Positions 62,439-64,000 of a DNA stretch of 64,000 nucleotides are shown here, piece after piece. The position numbers and the translations under genes were made by a program. The stretch comes from Paraburkholderia panacisoli (GTDB lineage Bacteria; Pseudomonadota; Gammaproteobacteria; Burkholderiales; Burkholderiaceae), in contig NZ_VTUZ01000012.1 in assembly GCF_008369935.1 (NCBI RefSeq), positions 1 to 64,000 on the forward strand, read 5' to 3'. The stretch's first letter is position 1; every line of letters starts with the position of its first letter. Under the pieces are notes generated by a model. That model was not told where the DNA came from and did no database searches. It worked only from the letters and a program-made list of their open reading frames with translations.

Positions 62439-63149
62439 TCAGCCGTTGAGTTGCCCGAGATCAAACAACAGCACTTCGGCGTTCTCACCCTGGTCCAGCG
62501 TCACCGTATCGATGTCGCTGAGCTTGGCGGCATCACCCGCCTTCAGCGCCTGGCCGTTCACGCTCAGCGCGCCGCGCGCCACGTGCACATACGCGAGACG
62601 CCCTTTCGGCAACGCGAACGTAACCGCTTGTGCACCGTCGATCAACCCGGCGTAGATGGATGCATCGGCGTGGATCGTCACCGAGCCGTCGCGGCCGTCG
62701 GGCGAGGCGACCACGCGCAAACGGCCACGCTTGTCGGCGGCGTCGAAGCGTTTTTCCTCGTAGCCCGGCGGGTCGCCGGCGCGTTTTGGGATCACCCAGA
62801 TCTGCAGCAGGTGCGCGGGTTCGTCCTGCGACGCGTTGAACTCGCTATGCTGCACGCCGGTGCCCGCGCTCATGCGCTGCACGTCGCCGGGGCGGATGGT
62901 CGAGCCGTTGCCCATGCTGTCGCGGTGAGCCAGCGCGCCTTCGAGCACGTACGTGACGATCTCCATGTCGCGATGACCGTGCGTGCCGAAGCCTTCGCCG
63001 CCGGCGATGCGGTCCTCGTTGATGACTCGCAGCGGGCCGAAATGCACGTGTTGCGGATCGCGGTAATCGGCAAACGAGAAGCTGTGATACGAGTCGAGCC
63101 AGCCATGGTTGGCGTGGCCGCGTTCTTCGGAACGGCGAATCTCGATCAT
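62439..63149 (-). CDS. Pirin family protein (YhhW-like)
   Basis: A 236-residue bicupin. MIEIRRSEERGHANHGWLDS is the usual start; the metal ligands His57, His59, His101 and Glu103 sit at the same numbers as in E. coli YhhW, which has quercetin 2,3-dioxygenase activity. The context FGTHGHRDMEIVTYVLEG is canonical. The in vivo substrate is unknown. The ATG at 63149 is chosen for the family start; the in-frame stretch up to 63431 is Arg/Gly-rich noise. Confidence 0.93.
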   Translation of the reverse strand: MIEIRRSEERGHANHGWLDSYHSFSFADYRDPQHVHFGPLRVINEDRIAGGEGFGTHGHRDMEIVTYVLEGALAHRDSMGNGSTIRPGDVQRMSAGTGVQHSEFNASQDEPAHLLQIWVIPKRAGDPPGYEEKRFDAADKRGRLRVVASPDGRDGSVTIHADASIYAGLIDGAQAVTFALPKGRLAYVHVARGALSVNGQALKAGDAAKLSDIDTVTLDQGENAEVLLFDLGQLNG

Positions 63150-63692
63150 GAAGGTACTCCCGGTGAATAAATAGCGATGCACGAAATGTATGGGCGGCGC
63201 GGGCCCGAAACAATCCGCATGGGCGCACCGGATCGTTCCATAAATGCGCGCAATGGGGTGCGGATGCGGCGGGCCGGCGCTCGAGCCACTTGAGAGCGCG
63301 CCGCGCCGTCCTCCTGCGGCCCGCGCAAGGCGAAAGAAAAAACCACGAAAACGCAATTCGCGCATCGGCAATCGCGCGACCGCGCGCTCAAACGCAGCCG
63401 GGAAAACCAGGCCGCAGCGTCGCGCACGCACAACGCCCGCGGCCCCCAGTTCGCCGTCGCCAAGGCGGCGGACTGGCGCCTCGCCGGTGTTCGGGTAAAA
63501 TACCGCGCTTTTTGAACGCGCGTAACCTCAGGCTCGCGCCTGGCTTCCTCGACGCATCAACCGGGCCGTCGGACGGTCCGACACACCAGAGCGCGCGGCG
63601 CAACAATTTTGACCACCTAGAATAGCGACCGTCGGCCACGAGCCGATAGTCGTCGGGTCGAACCACGACGATCAGTTTGATCCAGGAGAAAC
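63150..63692. other. Intergenic region before the ABC binding-protein gene
   Basis: 543 bp with no gene. A TAAAAT box (63496-63501) with a weak TGGCGC (63474-63479) could be a promoter; TAGAAT (63618-63623) is a second -10 candidate without a partner. Confidence 0.45.
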
Positions 63693-64000
63693 ATGAAGAA
63701 GTTCGCACTGTGCGTGGCCCTTGCAGTCATGGCCACCAGCGCGCTGGCGAAAGAGTGGAAAACCGTGCGCATCGGGGTGGACGCCAGCTACCCGCCGTTC
63801 GAATCGAAGGCGCCCAGCGGCGAGATCGTCGGCTTCGACGCCGATCTGACCCGCGCGCTGTGCGCGAAGATAAACGTGAAGTGCGTGTGGGTCGAACAGG
63901 ATCTCGACGGCATCATTCCGGCGTTGAAGGCGAGGAAGTTCGACGCGATTGTGTCGTCGCTGACCATTACCGACCAGCGCCGCGCGCAGATCGACTACTC
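63693..64000 (+). CDS. Amino-acid ABC transporter substrate-binding protein (3' end outside window)
   Basis: The first ~102 residues of a periplasmic binding protein of the cationic amino-acid (HisJ/ArgT-like) family. The signal peptide (MKKFALCVALAVMATSALA) is followed by KEWKTVRIGVDASYPPFESK, then GFDADLTRALCAKINVKC and DGIIPALKARKFDAIVSSLT. CAGGAGAA is spaced 2-4 bp from the ATG at 63693. The rest of the operon (permeases, ATPase) is presumably to the right. Confidence 0.93.
   Translation, partial: MKKFALCVALAVMATSALAKEWKTVRIGVDASYPPFESKAPSGEIVGFDADLTRALCAKINVKCVWVEQDLDGIIPALKARKFDAIVSSLTITDQRRAQIDY

Overview
The window is high-GC bacterial chromosome (clearly above 60% G+C by eye) from a betaproteobacterium, most likely Burkholderiaceae and Paraburkholderia-like. 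The evidence is the gene set: a PHB depolymerase, a DUF1841 protein, a solitary RnfB next to Nth, a beta-type ParC/ParE pair, a CopD-like membrane protein, EnvZ/OmpR and many small stress proteins. Codon use looks uniform. I see no transposase, integrase, phage gene, rRNA or CRISPR array. One tRNA, tRNA-Arg(CCT), is present. Both ends cut genes: the tail of phaZ on the left and the head of an amino-acid ABC binding-protein gene on the right.

Layout. 0-8.4 kb: phaZ tail, a TetR regulator, rnfB-nth, a DUF1841 gene, a two-gene cytochrome c operon (minus strand), then a MoxR ATPase / CoxE-like VWA pair and a BenE-type transporter. 8.7-17 kb: transaldolase, a VOC protein, a FUSC membrane protein, a DUF3311/MctP-type sodium symporter pair, a tightly overlapping ubiC / DNA glycosylase / spermidine-synthase-like operon, and an OmpA-like lipoprotein. 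17-25.3 kb: a small two-repeat protein, htpG, a MocR regulator, then VOC, aminotransferase, RidA and PhzF-like genes in one direction. 25.8-38.3 kb: a GGDEF-EAL sensor, a CHR-family transporter, CopD-like protein, parC, parE, uup, a DUF4399 protein and rubredoxin. 38.5-47 kb: tRNA-Arg, a GST, small stress proteins, dcm-vsr, a PEBP-family protein, a DHA2 efflux transporter and otsA. 47-53 kb: small proteins, two sigma-54 activators without a visible sensor kinase, and a pair of paralogous glycine-zipper lipoproteins. 53-64 kb: a taurine/nitrate-type ABC operon, a diguanylate cyclase, envZ-ompR divergent from a Spy/CpxP-like gene, a pirin, and the ABC binding-protein start.

How genes work together. 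dcm and vsr form the classic CCWGG methylation and T:G mismatch-repair pair, without a restriction enzyme. The envZ/ompR promoter region carries several phased GTTA/GTAA half-sites shared with the divergent Spy-like gene, which suggests the pair controls that periplasmic chaperone. The aminotransferase, RidA and PhzF-like genes behind a MocR regulator could be a small amine or amino-acid catabolic module. Two separate c-di-GMP enzymes are present; one has a sigma-28-like promoter candidate.

I did not find one unmistakable new system. The best candidates for undescribed biology are the MocR-linked 19.9-25.3 kb cluster, the sigma-54/small-protein/lipoprotein region at 47-53 kb with its structured AT-rich leaders, and the MoxR-VWA pair with a non-canonical MIDAS.
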